NCBI GenBank assembly: GCA_018660225.1
Contig: JABJKT010000024.1
Location: 1-53,368, forward strand
Origin: Kordiimonadaceae bacterium
GTDB taxonomy: Bacteria; Pseudomonadota; Alphaproteobacteria; Sphingomonadales; Emcibacteraceae
Direction: 5' to 3'
DNA: 53,368 nt
Below, piece after piece: positions 16,184 to 26,241 of this stretch. Each line of letters begins with the position of its first letter. Positions within the stretch are counted from its first letter, which is position 1. The notes beneath the pieces are model-generated. The model saw nothing but the letters and a program-made list of their open reading frames with translations, was not told where the DNA came from and made no database searches. A program made the position numbers and the translations under genes.

Positions 16184-16879
16184 TTAAGCCTTGCTAAGGT
16201 CTAGGAAATAAGCGGCATTTATAAGCTCTGCCTTAAGATTTTTGCGTCTTTCTTCGGCTTCAAAATCACTTCCCCACTTTGAAATTTGGAAATTTTCATC
16301 AAGCTGGCCAGCCTCCCATGCCTCATCCACGGTGATGTGACCTTCAAACAGATTTAAGCCTATAGTCACTGAACCGGTAACTGTTGTCATGCCGTAAAAT
16401 GCCGTTAGCGGGAAACTTTCCATAACGTCAATAAGGGTGCGTATTTTTGAGAGTTGCGATTTTTCCTGTTCAACAAAAATAATGCCGCCAGCCAGTTTAA
16501 GTTCAATATCATGAAGATCATTCATTCGTTTCAGAAGCGGATCCCAGACTTTATTCTGCTGCTCAATCAGTTCTATGGGCTCTTCCGCCCGGTAGCAAAG
16601 CTGATCCGACCCTGCATATTCGACAAGTTCGTCGGTCAGTGCCGCCCGGCGTTTATCCACACGGTCAATGGCTGTGTTTACCAGTTTGGTGATTGGCATA
16701 TTAGCGGGGGTTATTTCAACTTCCTGTTCGTCCCATTCTTTTGCGACGGCTTCGGCCATGGATTTATTAGGCATTTGGCAGGGGCTTTTTTCCGGTGTTT
16801 TTATTGGCTTTCCATCAAGCAATACACTGAATAAACCGTCCTGATCGCTAACCGATACCTGCTTATAAAAACGTTTCAT
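16184..16879 (-). CDS. ATP12-family F1-ATPase assembly chaperone
   Basis: The 231-residue protein matches ATP12 chaperones: KRFYKQVSV at the start, LLDGKPIKTPEKSP, AVAKEWDEQ, LVNTAIDRV, YAGSDQLCYRAE (conserved in the family), and TGSVTIGLNLFEG. In mitochondria ATP12 shields the F1 alpha subunit before hexamer assembly; the bacterial form is mainly alphaproteobacterial and presumed to do the same. It follows the HAD gene with no gap and closes the crcB-rluC-HAD-atp12 unit, a gene order recurrent in Alphaproteobacteria. Confidence 0.92.
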   Translation of the reverse strand: MKRFYKQVSVSDQDGLFSVLLDGKPIKTPEKSPCQMPNKSMAEAVAKEWDEQEVEITPANMPITKLVNTAIDRVDKRRAALTDELVEYAGSDQLCYRAEEPIELIEQQNKVWDPLLKRMNDLHDIELKLAGGIIFVEQEKSQLSKIRTLIDVMESFPLTAFYGMTTVTGSVTIGLNLFEGHITVDEAWEAGQLDENFQISKWGSDFEAEERRKNLKAELINAAYFLDLSKA

Positions 16880-17551
16880 TTAATCTTTCACCAATTCAAT
16901 AAGTTCGGAAATATGGCTGATTATGTGATTTGCACCGCATGATATAAGTTCGGATTTCTCATGATAGCCCCATGTCACTCCAACGGACCGGACACCTGCT
17001 TCAGCGGCCATAAGCATATCATATGTAGTATCGCCGATCATGAAGGCATTTTCGCGTGAGACACCCGTATCAGAAAGCGCAACATTGATCATTGAAGGGT
17101 GCGGCTTTCCCGGGCCATCATCGGCGGTGTTTAAAGTAACGAAGTGATCTTCAATCCCGTGATTTTTAAGAGTATTTTTAAGTCCCCTTGTGGATTTACC
17201 CGTTGCGACACCAAGTAGCACGCCCATATCACTTAGCTCAACTATTGCCTCTATGATCCCGTCATAAAGCGGTTCATGATGGTCTTCCAGCGTTCTTAAA
17301 TATTGAAAATGGTTTACAAATTCTGTTTTTATGAGATCATGATCATTGGATGTTAACGTTGGATAAACCCGCGTTATAGCTTCAAGCAGTGAAAGGCCGA
17401 CTATACGCCGTACTGGCTCATCACCAGGGTAAGGAATATTGCAGTTTTTACTCGCTTGTTTCATAGCCGTAATGATCATATGTTGACCATCAACAAGGGT
17501 GCCATCACAATCAAAAATTGCCAGTTTCAGATCATTACTCACTTTAGGCAT
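16880..17551 (-). CDS. HAD-IA family hydrolase (phosphoglycolate phosphatase-like)
   Basis: This 223-residue phosphatase-like protein begins at the ATG in 17549-17551, which overlaps the rluC end by eight bases and has GAGG about nine bases upstream; earlier ATGs in frame lie deeper inside rluC. HAD motifs are present: FDCDGTLVDG (nucleophile Asp), VATGKSTRG (motif II region), KPHPSMI (Lys, motif III) and IGDTTYDMLMA (motif IV). A helical cap lies between motifs I and II. The substrate cannot be assigned; phosphoglycolate or a similar small phosphate ester is plausible. Confidence 0.88.
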   Translation of the reverse strand: MPKVSNDLKLAIFDCDGTLVDGQHMIITAMKQASKNCNIPYPGDEPVRRIVGLSLLEAITRVYPTLTSNDHDLIKTEFVNHFQYLRTLEDHHEPLYDGIIEAIVELSDMGVLLGVATGKSTRGLKNTLKNHGIEDHFVTLNTADDGPGKPHPSMINVALSDTGVSRENAFMIGDTTYDMLMAAEAGVRSVGVTWGYHEKSELISCGANHIISHISELIELVKD

Positions 17552-18533
17552 TATCGACATCCTCAAACGGGTTTGTGTCGTCATTCGCATCAAAATCAAA
17601 TAAATTCCAGCTTTCCCTCATGTGGGTGGGAAGTGGTGCTTGAACGGAAAGAATGCCGCCATCAGGATGATCAATTTCAATGCTTCTTGCATGTAAGTGA
17701 AGCTTTTTACTAATCGGACCGTCGATAAAGGCTTCTTTAGCCGCGTATTTACCGTCACCCAAAATTGGCGTGTTTAAAACGGTAGCATGTACCCTGATTT
17801 GATGTGTTCGCCCGGTAATGGGTCTAAAAGCCATCCATGTTACGGTTCCGGAGGCATTATCCATGACTTTAAAGTCTGTTATCGCTCGTTTACCATTTTC
17901 TGAAACGGCCATACGCTCACCACGCGTTCCTGGCTCTTTATCAAGCGGAGCTTGCACCGCGCCTTCCTGCTGCGACGGCTTTCCTTTGACAAGGGCCCAA
18001 TATATTTTGTTAGTTCGGCGATTTCTGAAACTTTCGGTAAGTTCTTTTGCCGCCTTACCGCTACGGGCAATGACTAGAACACCGCTGGTATCTTTATCAA
18101 GCCTGTGAACAAGTTTTGGCTTTTCTTCACCGTCCCCCTGCAACGCTTCAAGCATACCGTCTACGTGGCGTGTTGTCCCCGTTCCGCCCTGAACCGCAAG
18201 GCCCGGCAGTTTATTAAGCACGATCACACTGTTATCCTGGTATATAACCATTTCGCGCATGATGGCGGCATCGGCATCGGATATTCTTCTAACCATTTTA
18301 GGTTTATTAGACACAGAACGTTCTTCTTTTCCAAGCGGCGGCAATCTAATTTCCATGCCCCCTTCAAGGCGGAAACTTGCTTTGACCCGTTTTCCGTTTA
18401 CACGCACTTCGCCTTTACGGAGGATTTTTGAAAGCCTGCCATAACTTAAGCCCGGAAAATGGACATTAAACCATTTATCGAGCCGCCAGTCGGCTTCGTT
18501 ATCCGTTACATATTCTTTTGAAACACCTGACAT
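17544..18533 (-). CDS. rluC: 23S rRNA pseudouridine synthase, RluC/RluD family
   Basis: The 329-residue enzyme isomerises specific uridines in RNA. An S4 RNA-binding domain occupies about residues 15-65 (RLDKWFNVHFPGLSYGRL), followed by the RluA-family catalytic domain with LNKLPGLAVQGG, HRLDKDTSGVLV (catalytic Asp146) and TGRTHQIRVH. The S4 domain and overall length favour RluC, which modifies U955/2504/2580 in E. coli 23S rRNA, over RluD; specificity is inferred. It lies nine bases downstream of crcB. Confidence 0.9.
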   Translation of the reverse strand: MSGVSKEYVTDNEADWRLDKWFNVHFPGLSYGRLSKILRKGEVRVNGKRVKASFRLEGGMEIRLPPLGKEERSVSNKPKMVRRISDADAAIMREMVIYQDNSVIVLNKLPGLAVQGGTGTTRHVDGMLEALQGDGEEKPKLVHRLDKDTSGVLVIARSGKAAKELTESFRNRRTNKIYWALVKGKPSQQEGAVQAPLDKEPGTRGERMAVSENGKRAITDFKVMDNASGTVTWMAFRPITGRTHQIRVHATVLNTPILGDGKYAAKEAFIDGPISKKLHLHARSIEIDHPDGGILSVQAPLPTHMRESWNLFDFDANDDTNPFEDVDNA

Positions 18534-18542
18534 AGAAAACCC

Positions 18543-18920
18543 TTATAATAATGAACGACCGGCATAAATACCGACGAATAAAGCAGCAAGTCCAACAAAC
18601 AATGAACCAAAAGCATAAAAAGCTGCGGTAGAAAGTTGTCCTTTTTCAATCATCAAACCGACTTCCATTGAAAAAGCGGAGAAAGTCGTAAAACCACCAA
18701 GGACACCAATGATTAAAAAACCCTGCCATTCATGCGAGAGGCTATATCGCATAGCAAGCAACTGAACCGCAAGACCAATAAGAAATGATCCTAAAATATT
18801 AACGGTTAAAGTGCCCCACGGAAAGCCAGGACCCATAATATTCAGCATCAATCTACCAACGAGAAAACGGCCCGTCGCGCCAATAGCGCCGCCTGCAGCT
18901 ACCGCGAAAATCATATTCAT
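18543..18920 (-). CDS. crcB: Fluoride channel CrcB/Fluc
   Basis: The 125-residue protein has four membrane helices and the Fluc signatures: GGAIGATGRFLVGR, PWGTLTVNILGSFLIG and GGFTTFSAFSMEV with the conserved Phe box residues. It forms a dual-topology dimer that exports fluoride. GGAGAGG precedes the ATG. No fluoride riboswitch is recognisable in the short 91-base divergent region shared with the cyclopropane synthase gene. It is the first gene of the rluC unit. Confidence 0.95.
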   Translation of the reverse strand: MNMIFAVAAGGAIGATGRFLVGRLMLNIMGPGFPWGTLTVNILGSFLIGLAVQLLAMRYSLSHEWQGFLIIGVLGGFTTFSAFSMEVGLMIEKGQLSTAAFYAFGSLFVGLAALFVGIYAGRSLL

Positions 18921-19017
18921 AAGACCTCTCCTTGAAAAAATAACATTGTTTTTCTTGTTTTTTTTCGTAATATTGAACAGTTGTTACGTTTCAGTTCCTC
19001 TATCTTAAAGGATGAAA

Positions 19018-20205
19018 ATGTTTCCACTCTCAGTATTTTTAAATAAAATAATAAAACAAGGTACCTTAAATATCATTGATGTCGAAGGAAAGAAACATCA
19101 ATTTAAAGGAACTGATGAACCGGAAGTTACAATCCGCTTTAATGATAAATCGTTACTGTGGAAAATATTCCTTAAACCTGATCTAATAGCCGGTGAAGCA
19201 TACATGGACGGTAGCTTAACTATTGAGCCACCCCACAATATTTTTGATTTTCTAAGCCTGTTTACAAAAAATATGGAATGGCGACCCGATAACCCATTCC
19301 ACCTTATGGGCGGCGATCCTTATAACCGATTTAAAGGTTGGCTAAATCAGGCTAACGAAGCCGGAAAATCTAAAAAAAACGTTGCCCATCATTATGATCT
19401 ATCCGATGATCTCTACGATTTGTTTCTCGATGATAACAGGCAATATTCGTCAGCCTATTTTCTATCGCCTGAGGAAAGCCTTGAGCATGCACAAATAAAT
19501 AAAATGGATCTGATTGCCAAAAAACTACTGCTTAAACCTGACCATAACCTGCTTGATATAGGATGCGGCTGGGGTGGGTTAAGCATTCATTTAAACAAAT
19601 CCACCGGCGCAAACGTAACCGGCATAACACTTAGTGAAGAACAATTAAAAGTCGCCAATAAAAATTCAAGCCACTTGGACAAAGTCAACTTTCAATTGCG
19701 GGATTACCGCGAGGTCAGGCAAAAATTTGACCGTGTTGTCTCTGTCGGTATGTTTGAGCATGTGGGAAGAAAACAATATCAGACTTTTTTTAATAAGGTT
19801 TATGAATGCCTTGAGGATGACGGCGTAGCACTAATCCACACAATCGGCAGAGCGGATGGTCCCGGGGAAACGGACCCATGGACCAAAAAATATATTTTCC
19901 CCGGTGGTTATGCGCCGGCGCTTAGCGAAATAGCCCCGGTCATAGAAAAAAGCGGCCTTTATATTACTGATATGGAGGTTCTAAGAATTCATTATGCCGA
20001 TACTTTATGTGAATGGCGAAAGCGGGTTGAGAAAAAAAAACCTAAAATCATCGAGCTTTATGATGAAAAATTCCTTCGCATGTGGGAATTTTATTTAGCC
20101 AGCGCAGAGTGCGCCTTTAGAAACCTCGGTCATGTGGTTTTCCAGTTCCAACTGGCAAAATGGCAGGATAATGTGCCTTTAAACAGGCGCTATCTGTGGG
20201 ATTAA
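19018..20205 (+). CDS. cfa: Cyclopropane-fatty-acyl-phospholipid synthase
   Basis: The 395-residue SAM-dependent enzyme methylenates double bonds of membrane phospholipid acyl chains. Motifs are NVAHHYDLSDDLYDLFLD, LLDIGCGWGGLSIHL (SAM-binding), VSVGMFEHVG, FPGGYAPAL and the HYADTLCEWR segment with conserved Cys. The ATG at 19018 is preferred over the ATG six bases upstream because AAAGGA then has a five-base spacing. The gene is divergent from crcB and overlaps the convergent rarA end by four bases. Its N-terminal region is typical of bacterial Cfa. Confidence 0.95.
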   Translation: MFPLSVFLNKIIKQGTLNIIDVEGKKHQFKGTDEPEVTIRFNDKSLLWKIFLKPDLIAGEAYMDGSLTIEPPHNIFDFLSLFTKNMEWRPDNPFHLMGGDPYNRFKGWLNQANEAGKSKKNVAHHYDLSDDLYDLFLDDNRQYSSAYFLSPEESLEHAQINKMDLIAKKLLLKPDHNLLDIGCGWGGLSIHLNKSTGANVTGITLSEEQLKVANKNSSHLDKVNFQLRDYREVRQKFDRVVSVGMFEHVGRKQYQTFFNKVYECLEDDGVALIHTIGRADGPGETDPWTKKYIFPGGYAPALSEIAPVIEKSGLYITDMEVLRIHYADTLCEWRKRVEKKKPKIIELYDEKFLRMWEFYLASAECAFRNLGHVVFQFQLAKWQDNVPLNRRYLWD

Positions 20206-21503
20206 CTTTTTTCTTCGCGAAGCTTCGCCCAGTAATCAAGACGTTTTGAAATTTCCCGCTCAAAACCGCGGTTTACCGGATTATAATATTGTTCCCGCTT
20301 CATATCATCCGGGAAAAAATCCTGTCCGGAAAATCCGTCTTTAGCATCATGATCATATTGATAGTCTTTACCGTAGCCTAAATCTTTCATCATTTTGGTT
20401 GGCGCATTTAAAATATGCATTGGCGGCGTTAATGATCCGGTTTCTTTGGCCCGTTTCATTGATACCTTATGGGCCATGTAAGCCGCATTTGATTTGGGCG
20501 CCGTAGCCAAATATATCACGGATTGCGCAATGGCAAGCTCCCCTTCGGGGGTGCCTAAAAATTGAAATGTTTCGCGGGCAGCATTTGCCTGCACCACAGC
20601 CTGCGGATCAGCTAGACCGATATCTTCAACGGCAAACCTTACGAGGCGGCGTAGGATATAAAGTGGGTCTTCACCACCATCAAGCATCCGCGCCGTCCAG
20701 TAAAGGGCCGCATCCGTATCGGAGCCACGTAATGATTTATGAAGCGCAGATATTAAATTAAAATGCCCTTCGCCGCCTTTATCATAAACCGGTGCTCGTT
20801 TTTGTAATACTTGGAGAAGCGCTTTAGCGTCCAGATCTTCTTCGAAATCTAATCCTAGCAATATTTCAGCAAGGTTTAATAGATACCGACCATCACCATC
20901 CGCCATGTTGTAAAGAAGCGCTCTTGCATCAGCGCTAAGCGGCAGTTTCTTTTCTTCGATCTCTTCCGCGCGAACAAGCAGTTCTTCCATCGCCGTTTGA
21001 TCAAGCCGGTTTAAGACCATCACCTGCATTCGCGACAAAAGAGCTGCGTTAAGTTCAAACGACGGATTTTCCGTCGTCGCACCGACAAGCACAATAGTGC
21101 CATCCTCTACGTAAGGCAGAAAACCGTCTTGCTGAGATTTATTAAAGCGGTGAATTTCATCAACAAAAAGCAGCGTACCTTTTCCGGTACGGCGTCTTTC
21201 TTTCGCCGCTTCAAAACATTTTCGCAGGTCCGCGACACCGGAAAATACGGCTGATATCTGTTCAAAATAAAGATCTATGTCTTCAGCAAGCAATCGCGCC
21301 GTAGTGGTTTTGCCTGTTCCCGGCGGTCCCCAGAATATAAGCGATGATAATTTGCCCGCGTTTAACATACGCCATAGCGTTCCATCAGGATCGGTTAAAT
21401 GACCCTGACCAACCACTTCACTTAACTTTTTGGGTCTTAAACGATCCGCCAGTGGTCTTGGTGCCCCCTGTTCAAGTCCTGCGCTAGCGAATAGATCACT
21501 CAT
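20202..21503 (-). CDS. rarA: Replication-associated recombination protein A (MgsA/WRNIP1 family AAA+ ATPase)
   Basis: The 433-residue AAA+ protein acts at stalled replication forks. It has Walker A GPPGTGKTT (about residues 59-67), Walker B LLFVDEIHRFN, sensor 1 VGATTENPSFELN, the arginine-finger region ALLSRMQV, and the C-terminal tetramerisation domain with YWTARMLDGGEDPLYI, RRLVRFAVEDIG and the ending segment DFFPDDMKREQYYNPVNRG, as in E. coli RarA. It overlaps degQ by four bases (ATGA), so it is translated from the same message. Confidence 0.95.
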   Translation of the reverse strand: MSDLFASAGLEQGAPRPLADRLRPKKLSEVVGQGHLTDPDGTLWRMLNAGKLSSLIFWGPPGTGKTTTARLLAEDIDLYFEQISAVFSGVADLRKCFEAAKERRRTGKGTLLFVDEIHRFNKSQQDGFLPYVEDGTIVLVGATTENPSFELNAALLSRMQVMVLNRLDQTAMEELLVRAEEIEEKKLPLSADARALLYNMADGDGRYLLNLAEILLGLDFEEDLDAKALLQVLQKRAPVYDKGGEGHFNLISALHKSLRGSDTDAALYWTARMLDGGEDPLYILRRLVRFAVEDIGLADPQAVVQANAARETFQFLGTPEGELAIAQSVIYLATAPKSNAAYMAHKVSMKRAKETGSLTPPMHILNAPTKMMKDLGYGKDYQYDHDAKDGFSGQDFFPDDMKREQYYNPVNRGFEREISKRLDYWAKLREEKS

Positions 21504-22948
21504 TGGCAGCTATAGCTCCCACGCCCTCTAGCATCACATTCAATAAGGCGGCCGGCGCGGCGCACCGCAAAAGAAACTTCTTCGTCATCCACATCATCAA
21601 GAATGTCTTCAAGGTCTGATACCGCATCCACGTCATTATCATCTAGATTTTCAAAAATATCCCCTGCCCGCAGCACATTTAAGCGGCGCACAGGGCTTGA
21701 ACGTTCAATTCCCAGTATAACCACCCCTTTTTCGAACATGCTCAGCCCAAGCTCTTCCGCATAAGCAGGTGACAGATTGCCCACCCTCATACCTTCGAAA
21801 ATATTATCCCCTTCGATCACCGTTACATCACGAGGCGGCACTTCGGGTGCGGTTTCAAGTTCAATGGCTAATTTTTTTCTATCATCGCCACTTAACACTT
21901 CAATAGCAATCTCACCGCCAACTTTTCCCAGACCAATGAAGTATTTTAAGCCCTGTGTGTCAAATATTTCTTCGCCGTCGATGGATACAACCACATCTCC
22001 TTGCGTTAATCCACCACGGTCGGCTGGACTATTTGGATAAACGTTATCGATAAGCACACCGCCCGGACGATCAAAGCCCAGACTTTCTGCAATTTCTGAA
22101 CTAACGGCTTGACCAGTTGCCCCAAACCACGGACGAATAATTTCCCCGTCATTCAATGTCGCATTAAGCACAAAATCAACCATCTTAACCGGAATAGCAA
22201 AGCCAATACCGTTTGATCCACCACTTCTAGAATAAATGGAGGTATTAATGCCGACAAGTTTCCCGTCCATTCCTACAAGAGCACCACCACTATTACCGGG
22301 ATTTACCGCTGCGTCCGTTTGAATAAAAAATTGATAATCATCATCGCCAACTTGTGTTCTTGCAAGGGCAGATACAATGCCGCTGGTTACTGACTGGCCA
22401 ACTCCAAACGGGTTGCCGATTGCCAGAACCAGATCACCTACTTCCACGTCTTCTGAATTGCTAAATTCAAGCACGGATAACGGTACACCACTTGGCTCTA
22501 TTTTTAAAATCGCCAGATCGGTACTTTCATCCATTAATATTACTTCGGCTTCAAACTCTCTGCGATCCGATAAGGAAACGGTAATTTCATCAGCCCCATC
22601 AACCACATGATGATTGGTCACGATAATACCTTCTGCCTTTACAATTACACCGGACCCTAATGATCTTTCAATACGTTCGCGTGGCGCTGAAGATCCACCG
22701 AAGAAACGGCTAAAAAATGGGTCACTCATAAATGGAGATGTCCGCGTTCTTACCACTCTTTTGGTATATATATTTACAACAGCCGGCGCCGCTTCGCGAA
22801 CGACCGGCGCGTAGGATAGCTTTACCTGTAAATCGGAAGTTGGTGGTACCTTTATTCTGGACTGTGCAAGGGGCGTTTCTTGCATATTTACATACAATAT
22901 AGCCACAAATACAAACAGTCCTAGACCATATTTCATCAAATTCTTCAT
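21500..22948 (-). CDS. DegQ/DegP-type periplasmic serine protease
   Basis: The 482-residue HtrA-family protease begins at the ATG in 22946-22948 (GGA about six bases upstream; a TTG six bases earlier is a poor alternative). An N-terminal hydrophobic segment (about 9-23) exports or anchors it. The catalytic triad is His114 (VTNHHVV), Asp144 (DLAIL) and Ser220 (NPGNSGGAL). Two PDZ domains follow (about 285-375 and 390-480). It degrades or holds misfolded envelope proteins. The short Q-linker LA loop and the tandem PDZ layout fit DegQ better than DegP. It is co-transcribed with rarA. Confidence 0.92.
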   Translation of the reverse strand: MKNLMKYGLGLFVFVAILYVNMQETPLAQSRIKVPPTSDLQVKLSYAPVVREAAPAVVNIYTKRVVRTRTSPFMSDPFFSRFFGGSSAPRERIERSLGSGVIVKAEGIIVTNHHVVDGADEITVSLSDRREFEAEVILMDESTDLAILKIEPSGVPLSVLEFSNSEDVEVGDLVLAIGNPFGVGQSVTSGIVSALARTQVGDDDYQFFIQTDAAVNPGNSGGALVGMDGKLVGINTSIYSRSGGSNGIGFAIPVKMVDFVLNATLNDGEIIRPWFGATGQAVSSEIAESLGFDRPGGVLIDNVYPNSPADRGGLTQGDVVVSIDGEEIFDTQGLKYFIGLGKVGGEIAIEVLSGDDRKKLAIELETAPEVPPRDVTVIEGDNIFEGMRVGNLSPAYAEELGLSMFEKGVVILGIERSSPVRRLNVLRAGDIFENLDDNDVDAVSDLEDILDDVDDEEVSFAVRRAGRLIECDARGRGSYSCQ

Positions 22949-23028
22949 AACCAATCCAATAATAATTAATATTACGGTTTAATTTATAAATATAATACGT
23001 GGCAGAATTATGTACCCTGCATTTAGAA

Positions 23029-24096
23029 TCACTTAGCCAGCGATCTACCGACGGATCCTAAATCTACAAAAGCCTCATCTAGACGAGCAACAAATGACTG
23101 CTCCCCTGCCCGAAGCCACTTACGAGGATCATAGAATTTTTTGTATGGCGTGCCGTCTTCAGGATCTATTTGATGGATAAAGGCTTTACTATGCTCCATC
23201 ACATATTTGCCAACACCTTCAGCAAAAGCAAACTGAGTATCGGTATCAATATTCATTTTAAAGACGCCGTACGAGATTGCCTCGGCGATTTTACTTTTTT
23301 CAGAACCTGAACCACCGTGAAACACGAGATTAAGGGGATTATTGCCAGTACTGTGGGTTTGATCCACTAGCGCCTGACTGTTTTTAAGGATTTCTGGGCG
23401 AAGCTGCACATTGCCCGGTTTATAAACACCGTGAACATTACCAAATGACGCAGCAACAGAGAAATGCCCTAGCGGTGTAAGAAGGTCATAAGCCTTAAGA
23501 ACATCTTCCGGCTGGGTATAAAGATGCGAGCTATCAGCCCCTTCTTCAATATCATGACCAACACCGTCTTCTTCGCCGCCAGTTATGCCGAGCTCAATTT
23601 CCAGGCTCATTTCCATTTTCGCCATCCGCTCTAGCATGCGGGCGCATTCGCTCAGATTATCATCAATATCTTCTTCGGAAAGATCAAGCATGTGCGAGCT
23701 ATAAAGCGCCTTACCGTTTTCTTTATAATAAGCTTCAGAATGATCGACGAGCGCATCAACCCACGGCACAAGTTTGCGGTTGGCATGATCCGTATGAAGT
23801 ACGGCACAAATCCCGTAATGTTCCGCAAGTAAATGAACATGCTGAGCCGCAGAAACCGCACCAAGCACTTTTGCTTGAAACGCGTCTTCCATACCGGCAC
23901 CTGCATAAAACTGGGTGCCGCCATTTGAAAACTGAATAATCACGTCACTGTTGTTTTTTGCTGCAGCTTCCATCACCGCATTGACACTATCTGTCCCCAC
24001 ACAGTTCACCGCCGCAAGAGCATAGCCGCCTTCTTTACATGCATTAACAAGTTCAACATAATCTTCGCCGCATACCACGCCCGCTTTTAGTGCCAT
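23029..24096 (-). CDS. fbaA: Fructose-bisphosphate aldolase, class II
   Basis: The 355-residue zinc aldolase cleaves fructose 1,6-bisphosphate into DHAP and glyceraldehyde 3-phosphate. The start is set at the ATG in 24094-24096 (AAGGA about eight bases upstream); in-frame codons further upstream add an atypical tail. Zinc and substrate motifs are LHTDHANRK (His), the acidic EIELGITGGEEDGV loop, GNVHGVYKPG (His), FHGGSGS (His) and NIDTDTQFA. Length and motifs match the E. coli FbaA group. It is monocistronic, between the rplQ terminator and degQ. Confidence 0.94.
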   Translation of the reverse strand: MALKAGVVCGEDYVELVNACKEGGYALAAVNCVGTDSVNAVMEAAAKNNSDVIIQFSNGGTQFYAGAGMEDAFQAKVLGAVSAAQHVHLLAEHYGICAVLHTDHANRKLVPWVDALVDHSEAYYKENGKALYSSHMLDLSEEDIDDNLSECARMLERMAKMEMSLEIELGITGGEEDGVGHDIEEGADSSHLYTQPEDVLKAYDLLTPLGHFSVAASFGNVHGVYKPGNVQLRPEILKNSQALVDQTHSTGNNPLNLVFHGGSGSEKSKIAEAISYGVFKMNIDTDTQFAFAEGVGKYVMEHSKAFIHQIDPEDGTPYKKFYDPRKWLRAGEQSFVARLDEAFVDLGSVGRSLAK

Positions 24097-24181
24097 TTTA
24101 ACTGTTCCTTTGAATGAAATTTTTATATTTCTATTTATAGAATTATAAAAAGAATGCCGCAAGGATAACAAACGTCAGAAC

Positions 24182-24210
24182 AAAAAAAAAGCAGCCTCAA
24201 GGGGCTGCTT
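24182..24210 (-). terminator. Intrinsic terminator of the rpsM-rpsK-rpoA-rplQ unit
   Basis: On the minus strand an 8-bp stem AAGCAGCC / GGCTGCTT with a six-base loop (24189-24210) is followed directly by a run of T (complement of 24182-24188). It lies 28 bases after the rplQ stop and before fbaA, so it marks the end of the ribosomal block. Confidence 0.92.
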
Positions 24211-24237
24211 CTTTAAATTCGTTATAACACTTAAATG

Positions 24238-24678
24238 TTATGCTACGGCTACGGCTTCATCTTCGAAGTCTTCGTCGTCAAATACCGGACCACTATCTAG
24301 GCCTTTAGCATCTTCGTCGCGATCAACAAGTTCGATCACTGCAACTGGTGCACAGTCGCCGTGGCGGTAACCCGCTTTAAGTACGCGGGTGTAACCACCA
24401 CTGCGTTCTTTATAACGCTCTGCAAGAACATCAAACAATTTCTGAACGATTTCTTTATCAGACGCAGGCAATTTTGAGATAGCCTGACGACGTGCGTGAA
24501 GTGATCCACGCTTTCCAAGAGTGATTAGACGCTCAACAATCGGAGCGATTTCTTTTGCTTTTGGAAGCGTTGTAATAATTTGTTCATGCTTTAAAAGCGC
24601 TGAAGCCATATTAGAAAACATCGCCTTACGATGACTGCTTGTTTTATTTAGCTTACGACCTGCTTTGCGATGCCGCAT
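24238..24678 (-). CDS. rplQ: 50S ribosomal protein L17
   Basis: This 146-residue L17 begins [20 protein letters not shown], the invariant start of the family, and contains [16 protein letters not shown] and GGYTRVLK. An acidic C-terminal tail (about 123-146, DEDFEDE) extends the minimal 120-residue bacterial form, as is common in Alphaproteobacteria. L17 lies near the peptide exit tunnel. It is the last gene of the alpha unit, 66 bases after rpoA. Confidence 0.97.
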   Translation of the reverse strand: MRHRKAGRKLNKTSSHRKAMFSNMASALLKHEQIITTLPKAKEIAPIVERLITLGKRGSLHARRQAISKLPASDKEIVQKLFDVLAERYKERSGGYTRVLKAGYRHGDCAPVAVIELVDRDEDAKGLDSGPVFDDEDFEDEAVAVA

Positions 24679-24744
24679 GGTATTTACTCCTTGAGAGGGT
24701 ATCCAGCCAATCTGGACCCGGTCCCTTTTATTAAATTTCTTAAA

Positions 24745-25767
24745 TTAAAATTCTTGTTCTAACTTTTTCACAAGCTCTTCGATATTCTCTGGTGGCCATC
24801 CTGGATTTTCCATACCAAGACGAAGCCCCATTGAGGAAAGAACTTCTTTAATTTCATTCAGTGACTTACGACCGAAGTTCGGTGTACGAAGCATTTCTGC
24901 TTCTGTCTTGCGTACAAGATCACCGATATAAACGATATTATCATTCTTAAGACAGTTTGCTGAACGAACACTAAGTTCCAGTTCATCAACACGGCGAAGA
25001 AGATTACGGTTAAATTCAGGCTCGTCGCTTTCTTTATCAGCAGCAAGATCTTCAGGCTCATCAAAGTTGATGAATGTTTGAAGTTGATCTTGAAGAATAC
25101 GAGAAGCGAAGGCGATTGAATCTTCCGGCGTTACTGTACCGTCAGTTTCAATGTCCATTGTAAGTTTATCATAGTCAAGGATCTGACCTTCACGTGTGTT
25201 ATCCACTTTATAGCTAACACGTGTTACCGGTGAGAACAGGCTATCAACCGGGATCATGCCAATCGGTGCATCATCTGCGCGGTTTTTAACGGCAGCCACA
25301 TATCCTTTACCAGTATCAACGGTAAGTTCCATGCGCAGCTCAGCACCATCATCAAGGTTACAGATCACAAGATCAGTATTATGAATGATAATACCTGTTA
25401 CTTCTTCGATCTGGGCCGCGGTTACTTCACCAGGACCAGTTGCTTGAAGTGATAGACGTTTTGCACCTTCAAATTCACCATCAATACTTACGGCAAGCTT
25501 TTTGATGTTGAGGATAATATCCGTCACATCTTCGCGTACGCCAGCGATTGATGAAAATTCATGAAGTACATTATCAATATGCACTGATGTTACTGCAGCA
25601 CCCTGAAGTGATGAAAGAAGCACACGGCGCAGTGCATTACCAAGCGTCATACCAAAGCCGCGTTCAAGCGGTTCTGCAACGATGGTTGCTTTTCTGCGTT
25701 CTGCACCCTTTTGAATAATTTCAAGGGTAGTCGGTTTAATTAGCTCTTGCCAGTTCGTTTGGATCAC
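24745..25767 (-). CDS. rpoA: DNA-directed RNA polymerase alpha subunit
   Basis: The 340-residue alpha subunit starts with GTG ([12 protein letters not shown]) and AAGGA upstream. The N-terminal domain (about 1-235) has [22 protein letters not shown] for dimerisation and beta contact. The C-terminal domain (about 255-330) has [19 protein letters not shown] and [16 protein letters not shown], which bind UP elements and activators. A negatively charged linker of about 20 residues joins them. It lies between rpsK and rplQ, as usual. Confidence 0.98.
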   Translation of the reverse strand: MIQTNWQELIKPTTLEIIQKGAERRKATIVAEPLERGFGMTLGNALRRVLLSSLQGAAVTSVHIDNVLHEFSSIAGVREDVTDIILNIKKLAVSIDGEFEGAKRLSLQATGPGEVTAAQIEEVTGIIIHNTDLVICNLDDGAELRMELTVDTGKGYVAAVKNRADDAPIGMIPVDSLFSPVTRVSYKVDNTREGQILDYDKLTMDIETDGTVTPEDSIAFASRILQDQLQTFINFDEPEDLAADKESDEPEFNRNLLRRVDELELSVRSANCLKNDNIVYIGDLVRKTEAEMLRTPNFGRKSLNEIKEVLSSMGLRLGMENPGWPPENIEELVKKLEQEF

Positions 25768-25843
25768 GATTAAATCCTTATCTGTTTAGGTCAGGCTTAA
25801 TATAAATAACTTATCCATCCATAAATGATGAAAAAGTTACAAT

Positions 25844-26230
25844 TTATACTCTACGACGTTTCGGCGCACGACATCCATTATGTGGGATAGGCGTTACGTC
25901 ACGAATCGATGTAATAATAATTCCAAGTGCCATTATTGCACGCAAAGCTGATTCGCGACCAGAACCTGGTCCCTTAACTTCAACTTCAAGCGTTTTAATG
26001 CCATGTTCCATTGCTTTCTTACCCGCGTCTTCGCCCGCCATTTGAGCTGCATAAGGTGTTGACTTACGTGAACCCTTAAAACCCATAGCGCCTGCTGTAG
26101 ACCAGGAAATAGTATTTCCCTGTACGTCAGCAATGGTAATGATGGTATTGTTAAATGTACTATTTACATGGGCAATACCGTTGGTAATGTTTTTGCGTTC
26201 TTTACGCTTAACTTTTTTCTCTAATGCCAT
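25844..26230 (-). CDS. rpsK: 30S ribosomal protein S11
   Basis: This 128-residue S11 contains [35 protein letters not shown] and the conserved C-terminus [18 protein letters not shown]. It sits in the platform of the 30S subunit beside the E site and binds 16S rRNA near the Shine-Dalgarno region. It starts 11 bases after rpsM, and 76 bases separate it from rpoA, in which nothing but the rpoA ribosome site is seen. Confidence 0.98.
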   Translation of the reverse strand: MALEKKVKRKERKNITNGIAHVNSTFNNTIITIADVQGNTISWSTAGAMGFKGSRKSTPYAAQMAGEDAGKKAMEHGIKTLEVEVKGPGSGRESALRAIMALGIIITSIRDVTPIPHNGCRAPKRRRV

Positions 26231-26241
26231 TGTATTGACCC

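Noticed and set aside
18921-19017. Fluoride riboswitch before crcB
   Set aside because: The divergent region is only about 90 bases and AT-rich, and the conserved riboswitch core was not recognised.
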